The notes: generated by a model not told the origin, from the letters alone. A stretch of DNA of 6,723 bases from Lentisphaeria bacterium (GCA_016287975.1 JAEEXV010000305.1:1-6723); one strand, 5' to 3'. Shown: positions 1-6,723, numbered from the stretch's first letter. A program made the numbers and translations.

Positions 1-117
1 GCGGGTGAGACGCACTACTTTGACCTGGAGTATTCTGGCCAGGTGCCGATGCCTGAGGGGCTGCGCGAAAGCTGGGCGAACATGAAGGCTGCCCTGGCGA
101 TGGAGGGACGGAAATGA
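1..117 (+). CDS. C-terminal 38 residues of an unrecognised protein (5' end outside window)
   Basis: Frame 1 is open from the first base to a TGA at 115-117 and encodes 38 residues, beginning AGETHYFDLEYSGQ and ending ALAMEGRK. The frame shares the codon style of the genes downstream. Its stop overlaps the ATG of the next gene in an ATGA arrangement, the usual sign of a translationally coupled operon, and that is the main support for it being real. The tail has no recognisable domain. A secreted or cytoplasmic enzyme of the same carbohydrate locus would fit the context, but nothing in these residues proves it. Confidence 0.7.
   Translation, partial: AGETHYFDLEYSGQVPMPEGLRESWANMKAALAMEGRK
102..107 (+). 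promoter_or_regulatory. Ribosome binding site of the large glycosidase-like gene
   Basis: GGAGGG lies six bases before the ATG at 114, inside the last codons of the upstream gene. It supports ATG 114 as the start and fits coupled translation across the ATGA overlap. Confidence 0.7.
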
Positions 118-3100
118 AACGGCGGCATGAGCTTTTCCACTTGCGCGACTGGGATTCCGAGGAGGCGCGGTCCTTCCGACCGTTCCAGTTGCGCCGTTTG
201 GCTTTGTTGGCAGTAGTGGCGCTGCTGCTCGTAGGAGCGGCGGTCGCGGCGCCGCCGAACTTGATCGGCAACGGCGGTTTCGAGCAGAGTTTCCGTACGC
301 TGGGCAATGTCGCCAAGGACATCGGGTTCGGCGTCTGGAGACTGGGCGAGAACCACCTGGGGCCGCTGGGCTGGAACCTGAACCCCGCCTATCCTGGGGC
401 ACTGGAGATGGTCGAGGACGGCACGGCGCCGACGGGGCGCCGTTTTCTGCGGGTCAAGGCGAATGTCGATGAGAAGCGCCATCGCGGCGCGCATTTGTAC
501 ATCGCCGCGACGGGGCTGAAGGAGGGCGGGCGCTACCGCCTCGCGGCGCGGGTGCGCGGTGGCGCGGCGGCCATCGGCCTTTACGAATACAAGCAGGACA
601 GGAGCATGCGCGCGGTGACGGTGCTGGAGGCGAAGCCGTCGGGGGAGTGGCGCGAACTGTCTGGCGTCTATGAGCCGCCGAAGGGCTTCCGCAACGCCTA
701 CGTCGCGGTCATGGTGCCATGGGGGGAGATGGTGGAACTGGACGAGATCCAGCTGGTGGACGAGGCGGCGCTGTCGGAGGCGACTTCCGCTGGCCTGGCG
801 CTGGAGAACGAGGAGACGGCGTTGGAGATCGGGCCAGATGCGCGGCTGAAGCGTTTCGTCTGCAAGGCCATCGGCCAGGACTACGCGCTCGCTGGCGGGG
901 GCGCGCCTGTCTGCGCGGTGACGGTGAAGGGGAAGCGGATGCAGGCGGTGAAGGCGACGCGGGAGGGCGCGTTTCTGGCGCTGGAGTTCCCCGAGCCAGG
1001 TGTCAAGGTGTCGCTCTTGGTGCAGGCGCGCCGCCGCTATTTCACGGTTGAGGTCGCGGGGGTGCTGCCAGAGGAGACGGAGGCGCTGAGCATCGAGTTC
1101 CCGTTGAAGAAATTGTCCGCGAAGAGCACCATCACGGCGGCGAACTTCGACGATGCGTTCGTCGCGAACGCCTTTGCGCTGGACGAGCGGCCCTTCTGCA
1201 CGGTGCGGCAGGCGGGGGAGGGCGCGGCCGTCGTGGCGGCGGACTTCGAGCGCAGGCACGGCTTCGCGGGAGGGCGCGTCGCGCTCATCGGGGTGCCGCG
1301 CGGGCGCTTCTTCGCGGTGGCGCAGGAGGTCGAGAAGGACGCTGGGCTGCCTTCGCCGAAACTGGATGGCAAATGGCTGCGCGAATCGGATCCGATTCGG
1401 CGTTCCTATCTGATGGTCATGGAGATGCGTCCAGGTGACGTGGAGACGCTGATTGAATACGCGAAGATCGGCGGTTTCCAGACCATCGTCTTCGCGAAAG
1501 ACGTGTGGCTGGCGAGCCATGGCCACTACCGCATCAACGAACGATGCTTCCCTGGCGGCTTCCCTGGCTTCCAGGAGGCCGTGGCGAAGATCCACGGAGC
1601 GGGCCTCAAGGCGGGCGTGCACCTCTTCGGGCCCTCGATCTCGCCAGAGGATGCGTATGTCACCCCCGTCCCCGACCGACGGCTGTCCGCCGTCGCGTGT
1701 CCGCCGCTGGCCGAGGCCGTGGACGAGACGGCGACCACCATCTCCCTGACGCGCCGCCCCGAGGCGTGGACGCCAGCGGGCTTCCCTGAGAACCACCTGC
1801 GGATTGGCGACGAGATCATCCGCTACGGGCGCTTCGAGGAGGGCACGCCCTTCCGTTTCATTGGGTGCGAGCGCGGGGCATACGGGACCCGTGCCGCGCC
1901 GCATGCGGCGGGCGCGCCAGTGCAGGGGCTCCTCACGAAACTGGGCTATTTCATGCTGGCGCCAGACAGCCCCCTGTTGGAGGAGGTGGCCGAGCATTTC
2001 GCGCGCGTCGTCAATGCGTGCAATCTGGACCTCGTTTACTTTGACGCCAGCGACTGCGAGGCGCAGGCGCGGCCGATGGGCTTCGACCTGCGCCGCTACG
2101 TTGACCGCTGCCACTACGCCTTCTACCGCAAGTTCGACCACGACGTGCTCTACCAGACGAGCGTGGGGCTGGGGTTCAACCTGCAGTGGCATCTCGTCGC
2201 GCGCGGGGCCTCCGCCAATGGCTTCGGCGACATCAAGAAACTGCTGGCGAAGAAGATGCGCATTCTACTCTATGCCAGTCACTTCGCCTACGCCGACGTC
2301 GGCTGGTATGGGCTGGATCCCGCCATCCGCACCAACGCCATCGAATACATCGCCGCCAAGTGCCTGGGCTGCGACGGCTCCATCTCCATCCAGGGGTCGC
2401 GCGCATCGCTGGAGGCGCACCCGCAGGGGCGTGAAATCCTCGAAATGCTGCGGCGCTACGAGCATTGCCGCTTCCACCGCGTCTTCCCGAAGGAGACCGC
2501 CGATCTGCTGCTGGCCCGCGACAAGGATTTCCGCCTCTATGGCGCCCCTGGGCAGGGGTGGCGGCTCTGCGAGGCGCACTTCTGCCCCGACCACTACGTC
2601 GTTGGAAAGTCGGACGCCTGGACCGTCACGAATCCGTGGCCTGAGCCGCAGCCCTTCGCGCTGGAACTGCTGCGCTACCCAGTCTACGACAATCCAGACG
2701 CCGTCATCCTGGAGGACTTCAGCCGTCCGGCGGACTATGCCACGGGCGGCGCGGAAAAGCCCTTCGTGCGGCTGTTGGCGCCTGCGGCGCGGACCCTGTC
2801 GGCCTGCGGGGCGGCGAGCGCCGACTTGCGGCACAGCCTCGGGCAGGCGCGCTATCCAGTCTACTTCGGGGAGTTCAGCGGCGTCTTCCAGGCCGCCAAC
2901 GACGGCGGCGCGACTGGCTGGGCGCTGCTCGGCAAGGAGTTCCCGCAGCCGCTTGACTTGCGCCCTTGCCACAGCCTCGCGCTGTGGGCGCGCGGCGACG
3001 GCAAGGGGGCGCTGCTTGAAGTCACGCTGTTCGGCGCGGAGGGCGGGCGAAGCACGAAGTCCGTGCGGCTTGACTATACGGGCTGGCGCCTGGCAATCTT

Positions 3101-3506
3101 CCCGCTGGACGACGCGGGCGGGCTTGACCGCGCGCAGGTGCGGGGCCTGGCATTGGCGCTGAAGGAGATTCCCGCGAAGGCGCGTGTCACCTGCATGCTG
3201 GGCGGCGTCAAGGCGCTGCCAGGGGTGGTGGCGCCAGAACTTTCGGGGATGGAACTTCTGGTGAACGGCGAGCGCATCGCCTTCCCTGGAAAACTGGAGG
3301 CGGGGGAGTCGCTGACGACGGATGGCTCAGGAAAGGGCAGGGTCTGGCCAGGCGGCATGGGGGCGTCGCGGGAGATTGCAGTGCCTGGCAGCGCGTTGAA
3401 GTTGAAGCCTGGCGAGAATCGGGTCGAGTTCCGCCACCGCGGGCGCGGTGACGGGGTGTATGTGCGGGTGATTCCCTTGCGGCGAATTGCGGGGATTGAC
3501 AAATGA
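114..3506 (+). CDS. Exported multidomain glycoside-hydrolase-like protein (carbohydrate-binding module, TIM barrel, C-terminal beta domains)
   Basis: This 1130-residue protein probably hydrolyses a glycan or glycoside outside the cytoplasm. After an unusually long charged n-region (1-28), a hydrophobic stretch (29-41) ends in GAAVAA, a plausible signal peptidase site near residue 45 or a signal anchor. Residues about 49-216 start with NLIGNGGFE and end with [10 protein letters not shown], the pattern of CBM4/9-type galactose-binding-like modules. A beta-rich stretch follows (about 225-425). A barrel-like region spans about 433-787. It includes [16 protein letters not shown] (D463), FPGGFPGF (479), [10 protein letters not shown] (497-506) and [10 protein letters not shown] (638-647), with D644 or D647 as candidate catalytic acids. 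This order resembles GH36/GH31-type clan GH-D alpha-glycosidases, but I cannot assign a family. D728 in YADVGWYG is a possible second acid. A small domain interrupts the barrel at about 530-607. After it come beta-rich segments, one resembling a carbohydrate-binding domain (about 870-1038) and a final one (about 1042-1120). The gene overlaps its upstream neighbour by four bases and ends 17 bases before the prepilin gene. Substrate is unknown. Confidence 0.8.
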   Translation: MKRRHELFHLRDWDSEEARSFRPFQLRRLALLAVVALLLVGAAVAAPPNLIGNGGFEQSFRTLGNVAKDIGFGVWRLGENHLGPLGWNLNPAYPGALEMVEDGTAPTGRRFLRVKANVDEKRHRGAHLYIAATGLKEGGRYRLAARVRGGAAAIGLYEYKQDRSMRAVTVLEAKPSGEWRELSGVYEPPKGFRNAYVAVMVPWGEMVELDEIQLVDEAALSEATSAGLALENEETALEIGPDARLKRFVCKAIGQDYALAGGGAPVCAVTVKGKRMQAVKATREGAFLALEFPEPGVKVSLLVQARRRYFTVEVAGVLPEETEALSIEFPLKKLSAKSTITAANFDDAFVANAFALDERPFCTVRQAGEGAAVVAADFERRHGFAGGRVALIGVPRGRFFAVAQEVEKDAGLPSPKLDGKWLRESDPIRRSYLMVMEMRPGDVETLIEYAKIGGFQTIVFAKDVWLASHGHYRINERCFPGGFPGFQEAVAKIHGAGLKAGVHLFGPSISPEDAYVTPVPDRRLSAVACPPLAEAVDETATTISLTRRPEAWTPAGFPENHLRIGDEIIRYGRFEEGTPFRFIGCERGAYGTRAAPHAAGAPVQGLLTKLGYFMLAPDSPLLEEVAEHFARVVNACNLDLVYFDASDCEAQARPMGFDLRRYVDRCHYAFYRKFDHDVLYQTSVGLGFNLQWHLVARGASANGFGDIKKLLAKKMRILLYASHFAYADVGWYGLDPAIRTNAIEYIAAKCLGCDGSISIQGSRASLEAHPQGREILEMLRRYEHCRFHRVFPKETADLLLARDKDFRLYGAPGQGWRLCEAHFCPDHYVVGKSDAWTVTNPWPEPQPFALELLRYPVYDNPDAVILEDFSRPADYATGGAEKPFVRLLAPAARTLSACGAASADLRHSLGQARYPVYFGEFSGVFQAANDGGATGWALLGKEFPQPLDLRPCHSLALWARGDGKGALLEVTLFGAEGGRSTKSVRLDYTGWRLAIFPLDDAGGLDRAQVRGLALALKEIPAKARVTCMLGGVKALPGVVAPELSGMELLVNGERIAFPGKLEAGESLTTDGSGKGRVWPGGMGASREIAVPGSALKLKPGENRVEFRHRGRGDGVYVRVIPLRRIAGIDK

Positions 3507-3507
3507 C

Positions 3508-3514
3508 AAGGAGG
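3508..3514 (+). promoter_or_regulatory. Ribosome binding site that sets the prepilin start
   Basis: AAGGAGG lies nine bases before the ATG at 3524. An in-frame ATG at 3503 overlaps the stop of the upstream gene, but it precedes this site and would add seven residues (MTRRNGQ) to a prepilin leader. The ATG at 3516 is out of frame and only one base from the site. The site therefore favours 3524. Confidence 0.85.
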
Positions 3515-3523
3515 AATGGACAG

Positions 3524-4225
3524 ATGAAGCGTTTCTTTACTTTGATCGAACTGCTGGTCGTGATCGCGATCATCGCGATCTTGGCGAGCATGCTGCTGCC
3601 TGCGCTGTCGCGGGCGCGGGAGAAGGCCAAGTCGATTGCGTGCGTCAACAACCTCAAGAGCGTCGGGCTGATGTTCATGATGTACGGCGACGACTACTCC
3701 GGGATGTACCCTTCCTACTACAGCATGTGCCCCGACAACGCCAACCGCAAGTACTGGTATGACGTGATGGTGGACTATCTGCGCATCGTGGGCGTCAGCA
3801 CCAGCACCTGGAAGGGCTGGAAATCGCCCGCCACCGAATACGGCGCGAACAAGAAGAAGGGGGGCGCCCTGGGATGCCCCTCGGCGAAGGAGGACAAGTT
3901 CTGGGGCATGGACTACGGGATGAACTGCTACCTGGCCTCCGCCGCGTGGAGCGACACCGCCGACGGCGGCTCGAAGTTCAAGTTCTTTGCGACCAGCAGG
4001 ATAAAAACTGGATCCAAGTACTTCTTCTTCGGGGACGCCTTCTCGGCTGGGCTGGGCAACGACATCGAGAACGACCCGTCTGGATTCGGTGCGCGCTACC
4101 GCCATTCGGGCGGCCTGAACCTGCTCTATCTGGATCTCCACGCGGAAGCCTACGGCAAGCATCTGCCAGGACGGCCCACCAGCACGCAGTACGGCCCGCG
4201 CATCATGTGGATGTGGGAGAAGTGA
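3524..4225 (+). CDS. Prepilin-like protein with type IV pilin N-terminus and H-X9-D C-terminal motif
   Basis: The 233-residue product starts [20 protein letters not shown], the N-terminal methylation motif and hydrophobic helix of type IV pilins and type II secretion pseudopilins. Glu9 would be the conserved Glu+5 if a prepilin peptidase cuts before Phe5. The residue before the cut is Phe4 rather than the usual Gly. The helix (5-25) leads into a charged continuation ([20 protein letters not shown]). A globular part rich in Tyr, Trp and Gly follows. Near the C-terminus, [14 protein letters not shown] (193-206) has His194, nine residues, then Asp204. This matches the H-X9-DG signature of a family abundant in planctomycetes and Lentisphaerota, with Leu205 in place of Gly. 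Such proteins are expected to be anchored in the inner membrane and assembled or processed there. Their individual functions are largely undefined. The gene lies between a secreted glycosidase-like protein and a symporter, so it may belong to the same substrate-acquisition locus. The alternative start at 3503 is disfavoured by the ribosome binding site at 3508-3514. Confidence 0.9.
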   Translation: MKRFFTLIELLVVIAIIAILASMLLPALSRAREKAKSIACVNNLKSVGLMFMMYGDDYSGMYPSYYSMCPDNANRKYWYDVMVDYLRIVGVSTSTWKGWKSPATEYGANKKKGGALGCPSAKEDKFWGMDYGMNCYLASAAWSDTADGGSKFKFFATSRIKTGSKYFFFGDAFSAGLGNDIENDPSGFGARYRHSGGLNLLYLDLHAEAYGKHLPGRPTSTQYGPRIMWMWEK

Positions 4226-4234
4226 TGCGGCTGC

Positions 4235-4268
4235 ACTGCAAGGGGGATCGGCCCCTTCCCCCTGCAGT
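4235..4268 (+). other. Intergenic imperfect hairpin between prepilin and symporter genes
   Basis: ACTGCAAGGGGG (4235-4246) pairs with CCCCCTGCAGT (4258-4268), leaving one bulged A (4241) and an 11-base loop. An alternative inner stem, AAGGGG with CCCCTT, can form in the same place. No T-run follows directly, so it is not a typical intrinsic terminator. It may be an mRNA-stabilising or attenuating structure that separates expression of the upstream genes from the symporter. Confidence 0.5.
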
Positions 4269-4277
4269 TGTCGCGCC

Positions 4278-4293
4278 GCCGCTATGCGGCTTT
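4278..4293 (+). terminator. Short hairpin plus TTT, possible weak terminator
   Basis: GCCGC-TAT-GCGGC forms a five-base-pair stem with a three-base loop and is followed by TTT. It lies just downstream of the larger hairpin and 35 bases before the symporter start. The T-run is short, so termination would be partial at best. The two structures together suggest a boundary after the prepilin gene. Confidence 0.35.
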
Positions 4294-4324
4294 GGAAATC
4301 CCCTTTCTGTCATGGGCATTTTGA

Positions 4325-6580
4325 ATGACGTGGCTTGACTGGTTCATCGTGTTGGTGCCAGTGGCGCTGGTGGTCGCGCTGGGATGGCATGTGCGGCGCC
4401 ACGTCCGCAGCGTGGCGGACTTCCTGTCGGCGGGGCGTGCCTGCGGGCGGTATGTGGTCTGCGCGAGCGACGTGGCGAACGCGGTGGCGATCATCGGGCT
4501 GGTCGGCTATGCCGAGAGCCAGTACAAGTGCGGTTTCGCGCTGTCGTTCTGGCTGAACCTGTCGCTGCCTGTGGGGATGGTGATGTCGCTGACTGGCTTC
4601 TGCCTGTACCGCTTTCGGGAGACGCGCGCGATGTCGATGGGGCAGTTCCTGGAGATGCGCTACAACCGTCCGCTGCGCATCTTCGCGGCGGTGCTGCGCA
4701 GCGGCAGCGAACTCCTGACCAATGCGATCATGCCTGCGGTGGCGGCGCGCTTCTTCATCTACTTCCTGGGGCTGCCGCAGCGCGTGCGCATCCTGGGGCT
4801 GGAATGCTCCACCTTCGTCTTCATCATCGTGGCGTGCCTGGCCATCGCCATCTCCATCATCTGCATGGGCGGCACCCTCAGCATGGTGATCACGGACGCC
4901 TTCCAGGGGCTGCTGTGCTTTCCCCTCATCGCCATGTTCATCGTCTTCATCCTGCGCAAGTTCAGCTGGAGCGGCGAAATCGTCCCCGTGATGCTGGACC
5001 GCGTGCAGGGCGAGAGTTTCCTCAATCCCTACGACATCGAACGCCTGCGGGACTTCAACCTTTTCTCGGCGGTCATCCTGATCTTCAATCGGATTGTGCA
5101 CCGCGCCAGTTGGTACGGGGCGGGGCTCTACTCCGCCGCGAAGAATCCGCACGAGCAGAAGATGGCGGGGGTGCTGGGCACCTGGCGCGAGCAGATCACC
5201 TCCATTCTGCATGTGCTGGTGGCGCTGACCCTGATCGCGCTCCTGAACCACCGCGACTTCGCGGGCGAGGCGCATGGCGTCCGCCAGGAGCTCTCGCGTC
5301 GCATTGCGGAGGAGATGCTGGATGCGCCCGATGAGCGGGCGGCGTTCGAGGCGGCGATAGCCGCAGTGCCGCCGCAGGTGCATCGCATCGGGGAGGACGC
5401 ACCGCTTTCGACGGAGCGCAACCTGGACACGCCGACGCTGGAGGCCGCGCATCGGAAACTGGTGGAACTGAAGGGCGAGGCAGAGGGCAACGCGGCATTC
5501 CAGCAATACCGCACCCTCTACCACCAGGGGATGTTCGCCGTCTCGATGCGGCGGATCCTGCCCGCGCGCGGGATGCTGGGGCTATTTCTGCTGCTGATGG
5601 TGCTGGCGATGGTCTCGACCGACAACACGCGCATCTTCAGCGCGGCGGTGACCTTCGCGCAGGATGTGGTGCTGCCCTTCCTGAAGCGCCCGCCAGGGCT
5701 GCGAGGTCATCTGTGGCTGCTGCGGGGAGTCTCCATCGCCATCGGCGTCATCTATCTCTTCGGTTCGGTGTTTCTGGCGCAGCTCGACTACATCCAGCTC
5801 TTTGTGATGATCGCGACCTCGCTGTGGCTGGGCGGGTGCGCGCCAGTCATGCTCTTCGGCCTCTACAGCCGCTTCGGAACCACCGCGGGCGCCTTCAGTT
5901 CCCTCGTCGCGGGGATGGGGCTTTCGCTCGCGGGCATCTTCACCCAGCGCAACTGGGCGGACGGCGTCTATCCGTGGCTGGCGCGTCACGGCTTCGCGGC
6001 GCCGCTGGACCGCTTCCTGCGCGCGGTTTCGGCGCCGTTCCACCCGTATGTGTCGTGGACGATGGATCCAGTCAAATGCCCTGTCAACAGCTACGAGATG
6101 TTCTTCCTGATCTCGCTCTTCACGCTGCTGCTCTACTGCGTGGTCTCGTGGCTGACCATGAAGGCGCCTTTCGATTTGGATCGGATGCTCCATCGCGGGA
6201 AATACCGCGTCGAGGCAGACGGCGCGCCAGTGCAGGCGCCGCCGCGCAGGCGCTGGTGGCTGGCGCCACTGGGCATCACCGCCGACTACACCCTCGGCGA
6301 CAAGGTGATCACCTGGATGCTCTTCCTCTACAGTTTCGTCTGGGGGTTCGCGGTCGCCTTCCTGGGCGTCATCGCCTGGAACGCGCTTTGGCCCTGGCCG
6401 CTGGCTTGGTGGGGGCACTACTTCTATGTCACCGTCGTCGCCATCCCGCTTGTGCTGAGCCTCGTCTCCGTCTTCTGGTTCGGCATCGGCGGCGTGCTCG
6501 GGCTGCGGCAGCTCTTCCGCGACCTGCGCCAGCGCCAGGTCGACCCGCTTGACAACGGCCAGGTGCGGAAGTCGGAGTGA
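4325..6580 (+). CDS. Sodium:solute symporter, SSS family, with large insertion before the sodium-site helix
   Basis: This 751-residue polytopic membrane protein likely imports a sugar or related solute with Na+. Family signs are SVADFLSAGR after the first helix (29-38), the RFRETRAMSMGQFLEMRY stretch after the third hydrophobic segment, and VSTDNTRIFSAA in a later helix. In that helix Ser431 and Thr432 fit the Na2-site pair of SSS and LeuT-fold carriers. About 15 hydrophobic segments can be counted. Between a helix ending near 307 and LPARGMLGLF at 412 lies a hydrophilic, charged region of about 100 residues (308-407). A further cytoplasmic-looking stretch (about 616-660) and two extra C-terminal helices (about 661-690 and 700-728) make the protein much longer than the usual 480-600 residues. 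I recall similar long forms in Lentisphaerota. ATG 4325 is the earliest possible start, because an in-frame TGA stands directly before it, and MTWLDWFIVLVPVAL fits the family N-terminus. No clear ribosome binding site precedes it. The transported solute cannot be read from the sequence. Confidence 0.92.
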   Translation: MTWLDWFIVLVPVALVVALGWHVRRHVRSVADFLSAGRACGRYVVCASDVANAVAIIGLVGYAESQYKCGFALSFWLNLSLPVGMVMSLTGFCLYRFRETRAMSMGQFLEMRYNRPLRIFAAVLRSGSELLTNAIMPAVAARFFIYFLGLPQRVRILGLECSTFVFIIVACLAIAISIICMGGTLSMVITDAFQGLLCFPLIAMFIVFILRKFSWSGEIVPVMLDRVQGESFLNPYDIERLRDFNLFSAVILIFNRIVHRASWYGAGLYSAAKNPHEQKMAGVLGTWREQITSILHVLVALTLIALLNHRDFAGEAHGVRQELSRRIAEEMLDAPDERAAFEAAIAAVPPQVHRIGEDAPLSTERNLDTPTLEAAHRKLVELKGEAEGNAAFQQYRTLYHQGMFAVSMRRILPARGMLGLFLLLMVLAMVSTDNTRIFSAAVTFAQDVVLPFLKRPPGLRGHLWLLRGVSIAIGVIYLFGSVFLAQLDYIQLFVMIATSLWLGGCAPVMLFGLYSRFGTTAGAFSSLVAGMGLSLAGIFTQRNWADGVYPWLARHGFAAPLDRFLRAVSAPFHPYVSWTMDPVKCPVNSYEMFFLISLFTLLLYCVVSWLTMKAPFDLDRMLHRGKYRVEADGAPVQAPPRRRWWLAPLGITADYTLGDKVITWMLFLYSFVWGFAVAFLGVIAWNALWPWPLAWWGHYFYVTVVAIPLVLSLVSVFWFGIGGVLGLRQLFRDLRQRQVDPLDNGQVRKSE

Positions 6581-6584
6581 TGGC

Positions 6585-6600
6585 GGCGCCAGGCGGCGTC
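6585..6600 (+). terminator. Small inverted repeat in the convergent gap, possible weak terminator
   Basis: GGCGCC and GGCGTC can form a six-base-pair stem (one G-U) around the loop AGGC in the 18-base gap between the convergent stops. A TTTT run follows only six bases later (6607-6610). The local GGCGGCG direct repeat makes chance pairing likely, so this is a weak call. Confidence 0.2.
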
Positions 6601-6723
6601 ATGGGATTTTCGGGGCATTGCCGCCGCCCAGTTCCATGCCGTTTCGGAACTCGGTGGGGGTGCAGCCGAACTTCTTGCGGAAGACCTTGGCCAGGTAGTT
6701 GGCGTTGACGAAGCCAGTCTCCC
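6599..6723 (-). CDS. AraC-family transcriptional regulator, C-terminal 40 residues (5' part outside window)
   Basis: On the minus strand, a frame open from the window edge ends at TGA (6601-6599) and encodes 40 residues. The stretch ETGFVNANYLAKVFRKKFG followed by CTPTEFRN matches the second helix-turn-helix of the AraC/XylS DNA-binding domain, whose family pattern is roughly GF-x(2)-xNY-(F/L)-x-(K/R)-x-F-(K/R)-K-x-x-G-x-(T/S)-P-x-x-(F/Y)-R. About 13 residues follow to the C-terminus. The effector-binding domain lies outside the window. The gene is convergent with the symporter, with 18 bases between stops. In such loci AraC proteins often respond to a sugar and activate neighbouring catabolic genes. 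That role is inferred from position here. Confidence 0.88.
   Translation of the reverse strand, partial: ETGFVNANYLAKVFRKKFGCTPTEFRNGMELGGGNAPKIP

Noticed and set aside
1550..1573. Short repeat CCCTGGCGGCTT / CCCTGGCTT
   Set aside because: It simply encodes the FPGGFPGF loop of the barrel. It has only two units and is not a repeat element.
15..2192. A 725-residue open frame on the minus strand
   Set aside because: It lies wholly antisense to the glycosidase-like gene. Its product is rich in Arg, His and Pro with no domain or hydrophobic pattern, as expected from a G+C-rich shadow frame.
1804..3162. A 452-residue plus-strand frame inside the large gene
   Set aside because: It is dominated by Ser, Arg, Thr and Ala in low-complexity runs and is an out-of-frame reading of the same coding sequence. 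No ribosome binding site or motif supports it.
3503..3526. Earlier start of the prepilin gene at ATG 3503
   Set aside because: It would precede its own ribosome binding site and add MTRRNGQ to the leader. ATG 3524 has ideal spacing from AAGGAGG and gives the family-typical MKRFFTLIE start.
3074..4162. Long minus-strand frame across the end of the enzyme and the prepilin gene
   Set aside because: It spans two well-supported genes antisense, and its product has no recognisable features.
4312..4338. Tiny eight-codon frame (MGILNDVA) overlapping the symporter start, as a possible leader peptide
   Set aside because: No ribosome binding site precedes it and nothing indicates translation. A short frame of this size is expected by chance.
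4310..5524. A 404-residue minus-strand frame opposite the symporter
   Set aside because: The product is a His, Arg, Gln and Asp-rich mirror of membrane-helix codons, a typical antisense artefact.
5582..6418. A 278-residue minus-strand frame opposite the second half of the symporter
   Set aside because: It has the same antisense character, and the plus-strand frame has clear SSS motifs.
1..6723. CRISPR array, tRNA, rRNA, insertion sequence or attachment sites
   Set aside because: I saw no spaced direct repeats, tRNA-like cloverleaf, rRNA-like stretches, transposase frame or flanking inverted repeats. Nearly all bases are accounted for by coding sequence.

Overview
The window is a G+C-rich (roughly 65%, by eye), densely packed bacterial segment. 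It looks like the Lentisphaerota (Victivallis-type) branch of the PVC group. Three things point there together. A very large exported glycosidase-like protein sits beside a short prepilin-like protein with the '[22 protein letters not shown]' type of N-terminus and an H-X9-D C-terminal motif. Next comes a long sodium:solute symporter with a large soluble insertion and extra C-terminal helices. An AraC-type regulator ends the window. The lineage assignment is inference from protein style, not from a marker gene.

Layout: the 3' end of an unrecognised gene (1-117, +) overlaps by four bases the start of a 1130-residue exported, multidomain, glycoside-hydrolase-like protein (114-3506, +). Seventeen bases later, behind a strong ribosome binding site, a 233-residue prepilin-like protein begins (3524-4225, +). 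A 99-base gap with two inverted repeats separates it from a 751-residue SSS-family sodium:solute symporter (4325-6580, +). The last 125 bases hold the C-terminus of an AraC-family regulator on the minus strand (6599-6723, -), convergent with the symporter.

Likely joint role (inference): this is a carbohydrate acquisition locus. The exported enzyme would cleave a glycan or glycoside, the symporter would import the released sugar or related solute with sodium, and the AraC protein may sense a sugar and control the locus. The prepilin-like protein may form a surface or secretion-related structure that goes with the enzyme; its role is the least explained part of the set.

The most striking signal not tied to a gene is the near absence of the tetranucleotide CCGG. 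I find only two copies in the window (2727 and 3699). Where the reading frame would easily create CCGG, codons such as GCT-GGC, TCT-GGC, ACT-GGC, CCT-GGC and CCA-G are used instead. This suggests pressure from a restriction-modification or methylation system that recognises CCGG.
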